A DNA stretch of 64,000 nucleotides from an uncultured Lachnospiraceae bacterium (lineage in GTDB: Bacteria > Bacillota > Clostridia > Lachnospirales > Lachnospiraceae), in contig CAMNFR010000005.1 in the NCBI GenBank assembly GCA_946537305.1, forward strand, positions 1 to 64,000, given 5' to 3'. Position numbers and translations under genes: made by a program. The notes under the pieces are model-generated. The model saw only the letters and a program-made list of their open reading frames with translations. It had not been told where the DNA came from and did not search any database. Below, piece by piece: positions 38,045-46,673 of this stretch (its first letter is position 1; each line of letters begins with the position of its first letter).

Positions 38045-38628
38045 AGTGTCCCCTTGGTGGAAAGCACCTCTTGAATGCGGGGATCGGCCTGCGTGGCAGC
38101 ATCGAGCGCCTTGGCAAAGGCCTTGAACATGGCCTCCATGATGTGATGGTCATTTTCCCCGTAAAAAACCTTAATATGTAGATTCATGGCAGCACTGTAG
38201 CTGACCGCATAAAAGAACTCCCGGGCCATCTGTGTATCCATTTCACCCACACGGTCGCTGTGAAAAGCGGCGTCCCAGGCAAAATAGGGCCGGCCGGAAA
38301 GATCTACGGCACAGAGCACCAGCGCCTCATCCATGGGGAGGATGCAGCTGCCATAGCGCTTGATGCCGCGCTTATCGCCCACCGCCTCACGGATCGCGTT
38401 TCCCAGCACGATGCCGGAATCTTCGATGCTGTGGTGGCAGTCCACGAAGGTATCCCCCTTGCAGGCAAGCTCCAGATCGAACAGACCGTGACGCGCGAAG
38501 CCGTTCAGCATATGGTCAAAAAAGCCGATGCCGCTGGCAATCTTCGCCTTCCCGCTCCCGTCCAGATTTAGGCTGCAGGTAATTTTTGTCTCACTGGTAT
38601 TTCTGGCAATCTTTGCAATCCTCTCCAT
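38041..38628 (-). CDS. hisB: Imidazoleglycerol-phosphate dehydratase
   Basis: GIGFFDHMLNGFARHGLFDL, DCHHSIEDSGIVLG, ENDHHIMEAMFKAFAKAL. Confidence 0.96.
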   Translation of the reverse strand: MERIAKIARNTSETKITCSLNLDGSGKAKIASGIGFFDHMLNGFARHGLFDLELACKGDTFVDCHHSIEDSGIVLGNAIREAVGDKRGIKRYGSCILPMDEALVLCAVDLSGRPYFAWDAAFHSDRVGEMDTQMAREFFYAVSYSAAMNLHIKVFYGENDHHIMEAMFKAFAKALDAATQADPRIQEVLSTKGTL

Positions 38629-38643
38629 AGTATCTCTCCTGTT

Positions 38644-40257
38644 TTATGCGTTTGCGCTCTGTCCGGACTTCAGTATCATCTTAATGAAGACCATCAGCGC
38701 GATCATCATTGCTATGGCGACCGGAAGCACAATAAATGCATTGGGAACAAATCCAGCCAGCACATAGGCAAAGAAGCTGACTGCCGCCGCGGTAATCGCG
38801 TAGGGCAGCTGAGTATTTACGTGGGTAATATGATCACACTGAGCACCGGCGGATGCCATAATGGTGGTATCCGAGATTGGGGAGCAGTGATCACCGCAGA
38901 CCGCGCCGGCCATACAGGCGGAAACACAGACCACGCCCAGGGGATTGGTCAGCGGGAATATCTTCAGCGTGATCGGGATCAGGATGCCAAAGGTGCCCCA
39001 GGAAGTACCGGTAGCAAAAGCCATGAAGCAGCCGATCAGGAAAATGATGGCAGGCAGGAAGTACGTGAATCGTCCCGCATAGCTGTTGACAACAGCTTCC
39101 ACGAACTGCTTGGCGCCTAGAGAATCTGTCATATTTTTCAGGCTCCAGGCAAAGGTCAGGATCAGAATGGCGGGGACCATGGCCTTAAATCCCTCCGGGA
39201 TGGAGTCCATCAGCTCCCGGAAGGAAAGTGTCTTACGGAACATAAAGAAAGCGACCGTCAGGATCAGCGTCACAGAGGAGCCGAGCATCAGACCTATAGA
39301 TGCATCAGCATCCGAGAAAGCCTGCACAAATCCTGTGCCGGAGAAATATCCGCCGGAATAGACCATGCCGATCACGCAGGCAACGATCAATACCAGCACC
39401 GGGAGGATCAGGTCGATCACGCGTCCCTTGGAATTGGCTTCTTTATCAGCCTCTTCCGCCATGGCTTTCATGCCGGAAAAAATATCTCCGTTTTCCTCTG
39501 CATTTTTCTCAAACGCAGCCATCGGGCCAAAATCGATGTGCATCAGAGCCATCGTGATCATCATCACGATGGTCAGGATCGCATAGAAGTTGAACGGAAT
39601 GGCACGGATAAAAAGTTCAAAACCATTTCCGTCCGTCACAAATCCGGAAACAGCCGCTGCCCAGGAGGATACCGGGGCAATAATGCAGACCGGTGCGGCC
39701 GTGGCATCGATCAGATATGCCAGCTTGGCACGGGAAATCTTATGCTTGTCAGATACAGGGCGCATAACAGAGCCCACGGTCAGGCAGTTGAAATAGTCGT
39801 CAATAAAGATCAGGACTCCCAGTGCAATGGTCGCAAGCTGTGCGCCGGCACGGGTATGAATGTGTTCCTGGGCCCAGCGACCGAACGCAGCGGAACCGCC
39901 CGCCTTGTTCATCATGGCTACCATAGCGCCGAGCACGACCAGGAATACCAGAATGCCCACATTATAGGAATCCGCCAGCGAAGCGACAATTCCATCGTTG
40001 AAAACATGCAGCAGTGTTCCTTCAAAGCTGAAGTTGGAATACAGCATACCGCCCACGGCAATACCGATGAACAGGGAAGAATACACTTCCTTGGTGATCA
40101 GTGCCAGGGCAATGGCAATGACCGCCGGCATCAAAGACCAGAAGGTCATGTAGAAAGGAGTATTCGGAATCTCCTCCTCTGCAGCCAGGACAACGCTCGG
40201 CATCATTGCCGTAAAAAGAACGGCGCCAAGCAGCAATCTCTTGATTTGTTGTTTCAT
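38644..40257 (-). CDS. NhaC-type Na+/H+ antiporter
   Basis: 537 aa, multiple TM, FATGTSWGTFGILIPI, AVCGDHCSPISDTTIMAS. Confidence 0.9.
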   Translation of the reverse strand: MKQQIKRLLLGAVLFTAMMPSVVLAAEEEIPNTPFYMTFWSLMPAVIAIALALITKEVYSSLFIGIAVGGMLYSNFSFEGTLLHVFNDGIVASLADSYNVGILVFLVVLGAMVAMMNKAGGSAAFGRWAQEHIHTRAGAQLATIALGVLIFIDDYFNCLTVGSVMRPVSDKHKISRAKLAYLIDATAAPVCIIAPVSSWAAAVSGFVTDGNGFELFIRAIPFNFYAILTIVMMITMALMHIDFGPMAAFEKNAEENGDIFSGMKAMAEEADKEANSKGRVIDLILPVLVLIVACVIGMVYSGGYFSGTGFVQAFSDADASIGLMLGSSVTLILTVAFFMFRKTLSFRELMDSIPEGFKAMVPAILILTFAWSLKNMTDSLGAKQFVEAVVNSYAGRFTYFLPAIIFLIGCFMAFATGTSWGTFGILIPITLKIFPLTNPLGVVCVSACMAGAVCGDHCSPISDTTIMASAGAQCDHITHVNTQLPYAITAAAVSFFAYVLAGFVPNAFIVLPVAIAMMIALMVFIKMILKSGQSANA

Positions 40258-40313
40258 TGTTTTCTCCTTTATCGCTTTACACTTTTCTATTTTAAAGCCT
40301 TGGGCAAATTCCC

Positions 40314-40544
40314 TCAGCTCGGCTTTTTAGGCGTCTGTCCGCCGTATTTTTCTCCCAGGTTCTCCCGGTGCCCATCCGGATATTCCACGGTGATGGAGTT
40401 CAGGGAACCGCGCAGATTGGCGCGGATGGCAGCAATATAATCGCGGCGAAGCGTTGCCTGCTCCTCTGCTTCCTCCGGCGTAAGGCCCACGGATTTGGCC
40501 TTATGATACAGGGCGTTGATACGGTCAATGTCCTTCATATCCAT
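40314..40544 (-). CDS. DUF896 (YnzC-like) small protein
   Basis: IDRINALYHKAKSVGLTPEEAEEQATLRRDYIAAIRANLRGSLNSI. Confidence 0.9.
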   Translation of the reverse strand: MDMKDIDRINALYHKAKSVGLTPEEAEEQATLRRDYIAAIRANLRGSLNSITVEYPDGHRENLGEKYGGQTPKKPS

Positions 40545-40624
40545 AAAGAATAAACCTCCTTGAGTGTTAAAAATATAATGCAGCAGTTCTGATCTGTTTG
40601 ATCATTTGCCACTATAGATTATCA

Positions 40625-42241
40625 TCACCGGTCTTGTATATACGGAGAATAACGGGCGATGATTTCCTCGGCCGTCCTTAATCCGTCCACAGCAGCAGAG
40701 GTAATTCCACCCGCATAGCCGGCGCCTTCCCCACAGGGAAACAGTCCCTTTACACTGCTTTCCTTATGTTCATCCCGCAGGATCCTGACCGGAGAAGAAG
40801 TCCGGCTCTCCACACCGGAAAAGATGGCATCCGGTCGGTCAAAGCCCGAAAGGTGTTCTCCAAAGAGCGGCATGGCTTTCAGGATCGCACCGGAGATCTC
40901 CTCCGGAAGTACCTCACGGAGATTTCCCCAGGCCCAGGCGCCGCAGATATCGGGGAGTACATCCCCCATTGTTCCCGTAGAGGCTCTTCCCCTCCGGAAA
41001 TCCTCATAGGTCTGAACCGGAACGCTGCCTCCTCTGTGCTCCCAGGCCAACGCTTCCAGCCTGCGCTGAAAAGCCATTCCCGCCAGCACGTCTTCACTTC
41101 TGAAATCCTGCGTGCCCACCGGCACCACCAGGGCTGCGTTGGCATTCCTGCCTCCGCGGTCAGCGTAGCTCATGCCGTTTACAGCCAGACGCGATGCTTC
41201 CGAGGAAGCATTGACTACCTTTCCGCCCGGGCACATACAGAACGAGTATACGCTCCGCCCATCGGCCGGATGTGCCCTCAGCTTATAATCCGCCACAGGC
41301 AATCCGTTCCCCAAAGCATCGTGGGTACCGTATTGGGCCATATTGATGTCCCGCTGCGGATGTTCAATGCGAAGACCCACGGCAAAGGGCTTTTGTTCCA
41401 TGGGGATACCCTTTTCATGCAGCATCGCAAAGGTGTCCCGTGCCGAATGCCCAATCGCAAGGATCACAGTATCCGCGGGCAATTCATATATATTACCATT
41501 AGATTCCCGGCAAAGGATGCCGTGAACTCTTCCGTCCGGCGTCAGCAGCAGCTCCTGTGCACAGGTGTGAAAGCGGACCTCACCTCCGAGGGAAAGAATC
41601 TGCTCTCTCAGGTTCCGGACCACCCGCTGCAGGGTATCCGTCCCCAGATGCGGCTTATTCCAGTACAGTATAGAGGGATCTGCGCCTGCTTCCACGAACC
41701 ATGTCAGGACCTGAAAAATACGGCCGCTCTTTTCTTTTACCTGCGTATTCAGCTTTCCGTCCGAAAATGTCCCGGCACCGCCTTCTCCGAACTGAACATT
41801 CGATTCGGTCCGCAAAGGTTCTCCGCGCCAGAAAGCATCCACATGTTCTTTTCGTTCTTCTACCGGTGCACCGCGTTCGATCATGATCGGCGCATAACCG
41901 GCCTCCGCCAATGCGCGTGCACAGAATAATCCTGCAGGACCGGCGCCGATGATCACCGGACGCAGTGACAGGGGGTTCGCTCCTCTTTCCGGGAAGCGGT
42001 ACATCCTCGGCTCGGTGACGGTCACATTCTTATCTCGGTTCCTGCGCAGGAACTCTTTCTCTCGCGGGAAGGATGTTTCCACCGCCGCTGTATAATGAAT
42101 ATCCTCTTTCTTTCTGGCATCCAGCGATAACTTGCGCAGCTCCCACGGCGCATTGGCCGGAAGTCTCTTCTTCACAAGCTCTGCGGAAATATCTTCTTCC
42201 TTGAATCCGGGCGCTAGCCGCAGATTGGAAACTAAAATCAT
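40625..42241 (-). CDS. FAD-dependent dehydrogenase (COG2509-like)
   Basis: VIIGAGPAGLFCARALAEAGYAPIMIERG; start MILVSNLRL at 42241. Confidence 0.88.
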   Translation of the reverse strand: MILVSNLRLAPGFKEEDISAELVKKRLPANAPWELRKLSLDARKKEDIHYTAAVETSFPREKEFLRRNRDKNVTVTEPRMYRFPERGANPLSLRPVIIGAGPAGLFCARALAEAGYAPIMIERGAPVEERKEHVDAFWRGEPLRTESNVQFGEGGAGTFSDGKLNTQVKEKSGRIFQVLTWFVEAGADPSILYWNKPHLGTDTLQRVVRNLREQILSLGGEVRFHTCAQELLLTPDGRVHGILCRESNGNIYELPADTVILAIGHSARDTFAMLHEKGIPMEQKPFAVGLRIEHPQRDINMAQYGTHDALGNGLPVADYKLRAHPADGRSVYSFCMCPGGKVVNASSEASRLAVNGMSYADRGGRNANAALVVPVGTQDFRSEDVLAGMAFQRRLEALAWEHRGGSVPVQTYEDFRRGRASTGTMGDVLPDICGAWAWGNLREVLPEEISGAILKAMPLFGEHLSGFDRPDAIFSGVESRTSSPVRILRDEHKESSVKGLFPCGEGAGYAGGITSAAVDGLRTAEEIIARYSPYIQDR

Positions 42242-43503
42242 CGTACCGCCTCCCCGGCGCACTGACCCGCCAGCCACCCGCTGCTGAAGGCCCACTGCAG
42301 ATTATAGCCGCCGCAGATGCCATCCACATCCAGGAGCTCTCCAGCCAGATACAGTCCCGGACAGAACCTGGATTCCATGGTGGCGAGGTCAACCTCCCTG
42401 GTAGGGATTCCGCCGGCGGTGACCTGCGCTGCCTCAAAGCCCAGGGTCCCGGTAATGGTCAGAGGCAGCGACGTACATGTCTCCCACAGTTTTTTTCTCT
42501 CTGCCTCTGAAAGAGATCCCACCAGTCGCCCGGAATGTACATTTGCCAGCGACATCAATACCTCTGCAAGATGATCCGGAAATAAGCCTGAAAAGATCTG
42601 CCCCACGGTGATCTTTGCCCACCGGCTTTCCGCAGCGGTCTCGGCAAACCACTGCTCCTTTGTCCATTCCGGCAGGAAATTGATCAATGCCTTTACGGGC
42701 GGCCGTGCCGTCTTATTTCCTGCCTTTCCATTTTCGGACAGCTCACAGGAAGCATATCGGCTCACCTGAAAAACCGGAATGCCTGAAATCCCATAGGATG
42801 CCAGTTGCAGTTCTCCTTCTGCTTCTGCCCTCTTTTTATCCCGGATCAGCAGCGTGATCCGACCGCGGGTCCTGACATGCTCCCAGCGGCGGCAGAACTT
42901 TTCTGCGGCCGTCAGCGACACCAGGGCCGGCACCGGCTCCAGCAAGGAATGTCCCAGTCCCTGTGCCAGCGCATACCCGCTGCCATCGCTTCCGGTAACA
43001 GGAGCTGCCTTGCCGCCCGTTGCCAGGATGACGCGTGACGCGGCAAAAATGTCTCCGTTCTCGGTTCGTACCGAAAAGCCCTCTGTCTCTGAACCCGAGA
43101 CCGCCTTCACAAGACAGTCCGTCTGAATACAAACGCCCATCCTTTGGGCTTCCTGTTCCAGAAGCGCCCGTACCGCGGACGCCTGATGGCTCCGCGGATA
43201 GCAGTATCCTTCTTTTTCAGCAGTGATCATGCCGCGTTCCGCAAACCATGCGATCAGATCCTTTTCGGTAAAGGAACCGATTACCCGCATGGCAGCACCG
43301 GTTTCCCGGCTGCGGAAGCAGTCATTCTTCATGCGTCTGTTGGTATAATTGCAGCGGCCGTTCCCGGTCATCAGGATCTTTCTGCCGGGACGCTTTCCGC
43401 CCTCAAGCAGCAGCACCGACGCACCGCACTCCGCTGCGCGGATGGCCGCCATCATCCCGGAGGCGCCTCCGCCCACCACGATCACATCCGCCGGATTTTT
43501 CAA
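42238..43503 (-). CDS. HI0933/BaiN-like flavoprotein
   Basis: VIVVGGGASGMMAAIRAAECGASVLLLEGGKRPGRKILMTGNGRCNYTN. Confidence 0.92.
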   Translation of the reverse strand: MKNPADVIVVGGGASGMMAAIRAAECGASVLLLEGGKRPGRKILMTGNGRCNYTNRRMKNDCFRSRETGAAMRVIGSFTEKDLIAWFAERGMITAEKEGYCYPRSHQASAVRALLEQEAQRMGVCIQTDCLVKAVSGSETEGFSVRTENGDIFAASRVILATGGKAAPVTGSDGSGYALAQGLGHSLLEPVPALVSLTAAEKFCRRWEHVRTRGRITLLIRDKKRAEAEGELQLASYGISGIPVFQVSRYASCELSENGKAGNKTARPPVKALINFLPEWTKEQWFAETAAESRWAKITVGQIFSGLFPDHLAEVLMSLANVHSGRLVGSLSEAERKKLWETCTSLPLTITGTLGFEAAQVTAGGIPTREVDLATMESRFCPGLYLAGELLDVDGICGGYNLQWAFSSGWLAGQCAGEAVR

Positions 43504-43994
43504 CGCAGGATCCCCAGCCTTTCCATCAGAAGACGCTGACGTGCCTCCATCAGCTCGCGCTCCTCTTCCTCCATGTGGTCATAGCCCATCAGATGCAGCA
43601 TACTGTGCGCCACCAGAAAAGCCAGCTCGCGCTCTCTGGAATGACCGTATTCCTCCGCCTGTGCGATCACATGCTCCAGCGAGATCACTATATCGCCCAG
43701 AATCAGTTCGCCTGTTTCCGGATGGAACAAATCTTCATCTTCCTCCAGGCAGGAGAAATCTCCGGGGGCCGGATACTCTGCCATCGGAAAAGACAATACA
43801 TCGGTAGGTGCATCGATTTCCCGGTTTTCACGGTTGATCTCGTGAATGCCGGCGTCATCGGTCAGCAGTACACTGACCTCTGCCTCATAGGGGCATTCCT
43901 CCTGATCCAGCGCCGCCTCGATTACCCTGCGGATCAGCGGTTCCTCCTCTAATCCCAGGGAAATCTCTGTTTCTTTATCTACATAGATGGTCAT
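43500..43994 (-). CDS. ybeY: rRNA maturation RNase YbeY
   Basis: TDVLSFPM, LAFLVAHSMLHLMGYDHMEEEE (HGxLHLxGYDH variant, first residue S for G). Confidence 0.92.
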   Translation of the reverse strand: MTIYVDKETEISLGLEEEPLIRRVIEAALDQEECPYEAEVSVLLTDDAGIHEINRENREIDAPTDVLSFPMAEYPAPGDFSCLEEDEDLFHPETGELILGDIVISLEHVIAQAEEYGHSRERELAFLVAHSMLHLMGYDHMEEEERELMEARQRLLMERLGILR

Positions 43995-44992
43995 GAGCGT
44001 CTCCTCAACCGGTAGGTCTGCCGGCGCTTTTCCTGATAAGCCTCTTTTTTCTCATATTTTTCGTAGGCTTCCACGATCTGCTGTACCAGCGGATGCCGGA
44101 CAACGTCTTTATTCGTGAGCGTTACCATGCCGATGTCTTCTACTTCCCGAAGCACGCGCACGGCAACATCCAGACCGGAAGCCTGACCGCTCGGAAGGTC
44201 TTTCTGGGAGGGGTCCCCGGTAATGACCACCTTCGAGCCAAAGCCGATACGTGTCAGGAACATTTTCATCTGGGCAGGCGTGGTGTTCTGCGCCTCATCC
44301 AGAATAATATAGGCGTTATCCAGTGTGCGGCCGCGCATATACGCCAGCGGCGCCACCTCGATCAGACCCTTTTCACTGTTGGCCAGATAGCTCTCAGCAC
44401 CCATGATCTGATAGATGGCATCGTACAGCGGACGCAGATAGGGATCGATCTTGCTCTGCAGATCGCCCGGCAGGAAGCCAAGGTTCTCTCCGGCTTCTAT
44501 GGCAGGCCGGGTCAGAATGATCCTGTTGACCTCATTATTTTTGAACGCCTGGATGGCCATCGCCATCGCCAGATACGTTTTTCCGGTGCCGGCAGGTCCC
44601 AGTCCAAAGCAGATCATTTTTTTACGGATCGTATCCACATATTTTTTCTGCCCCAGTGTCTTGGGCTTGATAGGCTTGCCGCCCACCGTGCGGCAGATAA
44701 TATCGCCGTCTAAAGAAACGACCTCCTGCTCACGGTGTTCATTCGATACCGAAAGAAGATATTGTACGTTCTGATCCTGGATCTCCGTACCGTGCTCACA
44801 AAGCTCCAGCAGACTGTTCAGGATCTGCTCCGCCTTCTCACACCCGTCCTCCGGTCCGATCAGCTTCATGCCTCCTTCCCGGGGAATCAGAGAAACACGA
44901 AAAGCCCGTTCTATTTTTTTGAGGTGTGTATCCGCCGGTCCGCAAAGACTGCTCATATACGCCGCAGGGATATCGATTGTTTTTTCTGTCAT
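43991..44992 (-). CDS. phoH: PhoH-like ATPase
   Basis: ICFGLGPAGTGKTYLAMAMAIQAF, LDEAQNTTPAQMKMFLTRIGFGSKVVITGD; start 44992 or 45007. Confidence 0.94.
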   Translation of the reverse strand: MTEKTIDIPAAYMSSLCGPADTHLKKIERAFRVSLIPREGGMKLIGPEDGCEKAEQILNSLLELCEHGTEIQDQNVQYLLSVSNEHREQEVVSLDGDIICRTVGGKPIKPKTLGQKKYVDTIRKKMICFGLGPAGTGKTYLAMAMAIQAFKNNEVNRIILTRPAIEAGENLGFLPGDLQSKIDPYLRPLYDAIYQIMGAESYLANSEKGLIEVAPLAYMRGRTLDNAYIILDEAQNTTPAQMKMFLTRIGFGSKVVITGDPSQKDLPSGQASGLDVAVRVLREVEDIGMVTLTNKDVVRHPLVQQIVEAYEKYEKKEAYQEKRRQTYRLRRRS

Positions 44993-45013
44993 TCCTAAGA
45001 ACCTCATCCGGTT

Positions 45014-45042
45014 ATGGAAAAGGCCAGTCCCTCGGGACCGGC
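45014..45042 (-). terminator. Hairpin downstream of rpsU, possible terminator
   Basis: GGCCGGTCCCGAGGGACTGGCC followed by TTTTCC on minus strand. Confidence 0.55.
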
Positions 45043-45055
45043 CTGACCGTACAAA

Positions 45056-45232
45056 TTAGTTGTATTTGCGCTTTCTGGCAGCTTCAGACTTTTTCTTACG
45101 TCTTACGCTGGGCTTCTCATAATGCTCTCTTTTGCGAATCTCCTGCTGAATGCCATCCTTCGCGCAGTTTCTCTTGAATCTGCGAAGTGCACTGTCCAGA
45201 GTTTCGTTCTCTTTTACGATAACATTTGCCAT
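45056..45232 (-). CDS. rpsU: 30S ribosomal protein S21 (58 aa; below ORF-track cutoff)
   Basis: Translated by eye: [58 protein letters not shown]. Confidence 0.95.
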   Translation of the reverse strand: MANVIVKENETLDSALRRFKRNCAKDGIQQEIRKREHYEKPSVRRKKKSEAARKRKYN

Positions 45233-45371
45233 AAAGCCTTCCTAACCTCCCTCCAGTTGTGTAATTTGTGCAACTGTTTGGGTAACCATCTCAAAGCACA
45301 ACAGTAATTATATCATAATATTTCATTTCGTCAAGGAAATTTTCATCCCGGAGGCAAAAAGTTCCCTGCTC

Positions 45372-46643
45372 CTATTTGGTCAGGCCTTCACTTCGATCTT
45401 CGATCTTTTTAAGCACACGCGCCGCCTCATCCCCGGTCAGGACCGTGGGCTGATAGTTATTTGTTTCATTGGAAGAAGAAATGGAACAGGGAATGATCTC
45501 CGGCTCCTCGGAATCGACCTCGCTCCCGGTGACGGTAAAGGTCTGCTGAAGGATCATGGTGTCTTTATCGGAAGGATTGGAATTCCCGCCGAAGCAGAAA
45601 TTGCCGAGACTGTAAGCTATGGTCTTTCCCTGGTAGGTCTCGATGCCCTGCAGTACATGGGGATGATGGCCGACCACGATATCCGCGCCTTCATCAATGG
45701 CCAGGTGCGCGAGCGCTACCTGGGTGGAATCTGGTTTGGAATCCTTTTCCACGCCCCAGTGGAACACGGCTACGATCAGCTCTGCGCCCTGACTTTTGAG
45801 GGCCGCGATATTCTTCTTTACGTCCTCCTGGGCGTCCATTCCCTTGGAAAGCTCATAGATGCCCGCCAGTCCCACCTTTACGCCGCCGGTCTCCACGATC
45901 TTGACCACATCATAGCCAAAAGAGGTAATCCCGGCGTTCTCCAGTGTGTTCACCGTATCGTCATAGCTGTCACTGCCGTAATCATGACTGTGATTATTAG
46001 CCAGATTGGCGGCTTCCACAGAGGAGCTTGTAAGAACATCCACGTAAGAGGGATCTCCCTTAAACGCATAGGTCTTGTCCGCGCGCGCCGTGGCTGTGGT
46101 AAATGTACCTTCCATGTTGACGATCGTCAGATCGTCGCGGGAAAAAATGCTGCGCACATTTTCCAGGAAATAGCTTCCGCCGTTATTTTCATAATAGGCA
46201 TTAAAACTGCGGGACTGATCGAAATGTTCGTCAGTCCCAAGCGTGCAGTCTCCTGTAAAACTAAGTGTAACGGTGTGCGGAACCGCAGCTACCGTAGACT
46301 CCTCCGTTTCGGGGACCGACTCTCCCTCCCCGGAGGGCGGAACGGTCTCCACGGGCATGGTCTCACGGGCGCCGGCCGCGCTCTGTCTTCCCAGCATATG
46401 CGAAAACAGCACGATGCAGCCGATCAGAATCGCCGCAAGCACCACTGCAAAGATCACCGTAAAACGGCGCACCATACGGCGGCGGTACCGGCGCAGTAAT
46501 GCGCCGGCCTCCGCCATTTCATCTTTCACATTTCCGCCGTCGCGGGCCAGTCGTTTTACGATCAGTTCCGCGTCGTACAGATCCTGTTCCCCTGTCAGGC
46601 TTTTTCTGATATTGATCACAAGCCTGCGAATTGCTTCCCCCAT
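45372..46643 (-). CDS. CapA family protein with N-terminal TM
   Basis: VTLSFTGDCTLGTDEHFDQS, NLANNHSHDYG, VGHHPHVLQGIE, YSLGNFCFGG. Confidence 0.9.
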   Translation of the reverse strand: MGEAIRRLVINIRKSLTGEQDLYDAELIVKRLARDGGNVKDEMAEAGALLRRYRRRMVRRFTVIFAVVLAAILIGCIVLFSHMLGRQSAAGARETMPVETVPPSGEGESVPETEESTVAAVPHTVTLSFTGDCTLGTDEHFDQSRSFNAYYENNGGSYFLENVRSIFSRDDLTIVNMEGTFTTATARADKTYAFKGDPSYVDVLTSSSVEAANLANNHSHDYGSDSYDDTVNTLENAGITSFGYDVVKIVETGGVKVGLAGIYELSKGMDAQEDVKKNIAALKSQGAELIVAVFHWGVEKDSKPDSTQVALAHLAIDEGADIVVGHHPHVLQGIETYQGKTIAYSLGNFCFGGNSNPSDKDTMILQQTFTVTGSEVDSEEPEIIPCSISSSNETNNYQPTVLTGDEAARVLKKIEDRSEGLTK

Positions 46644-46673
46644 GATTTCCTCTCCTGGCTGTAAGGCGATGGA

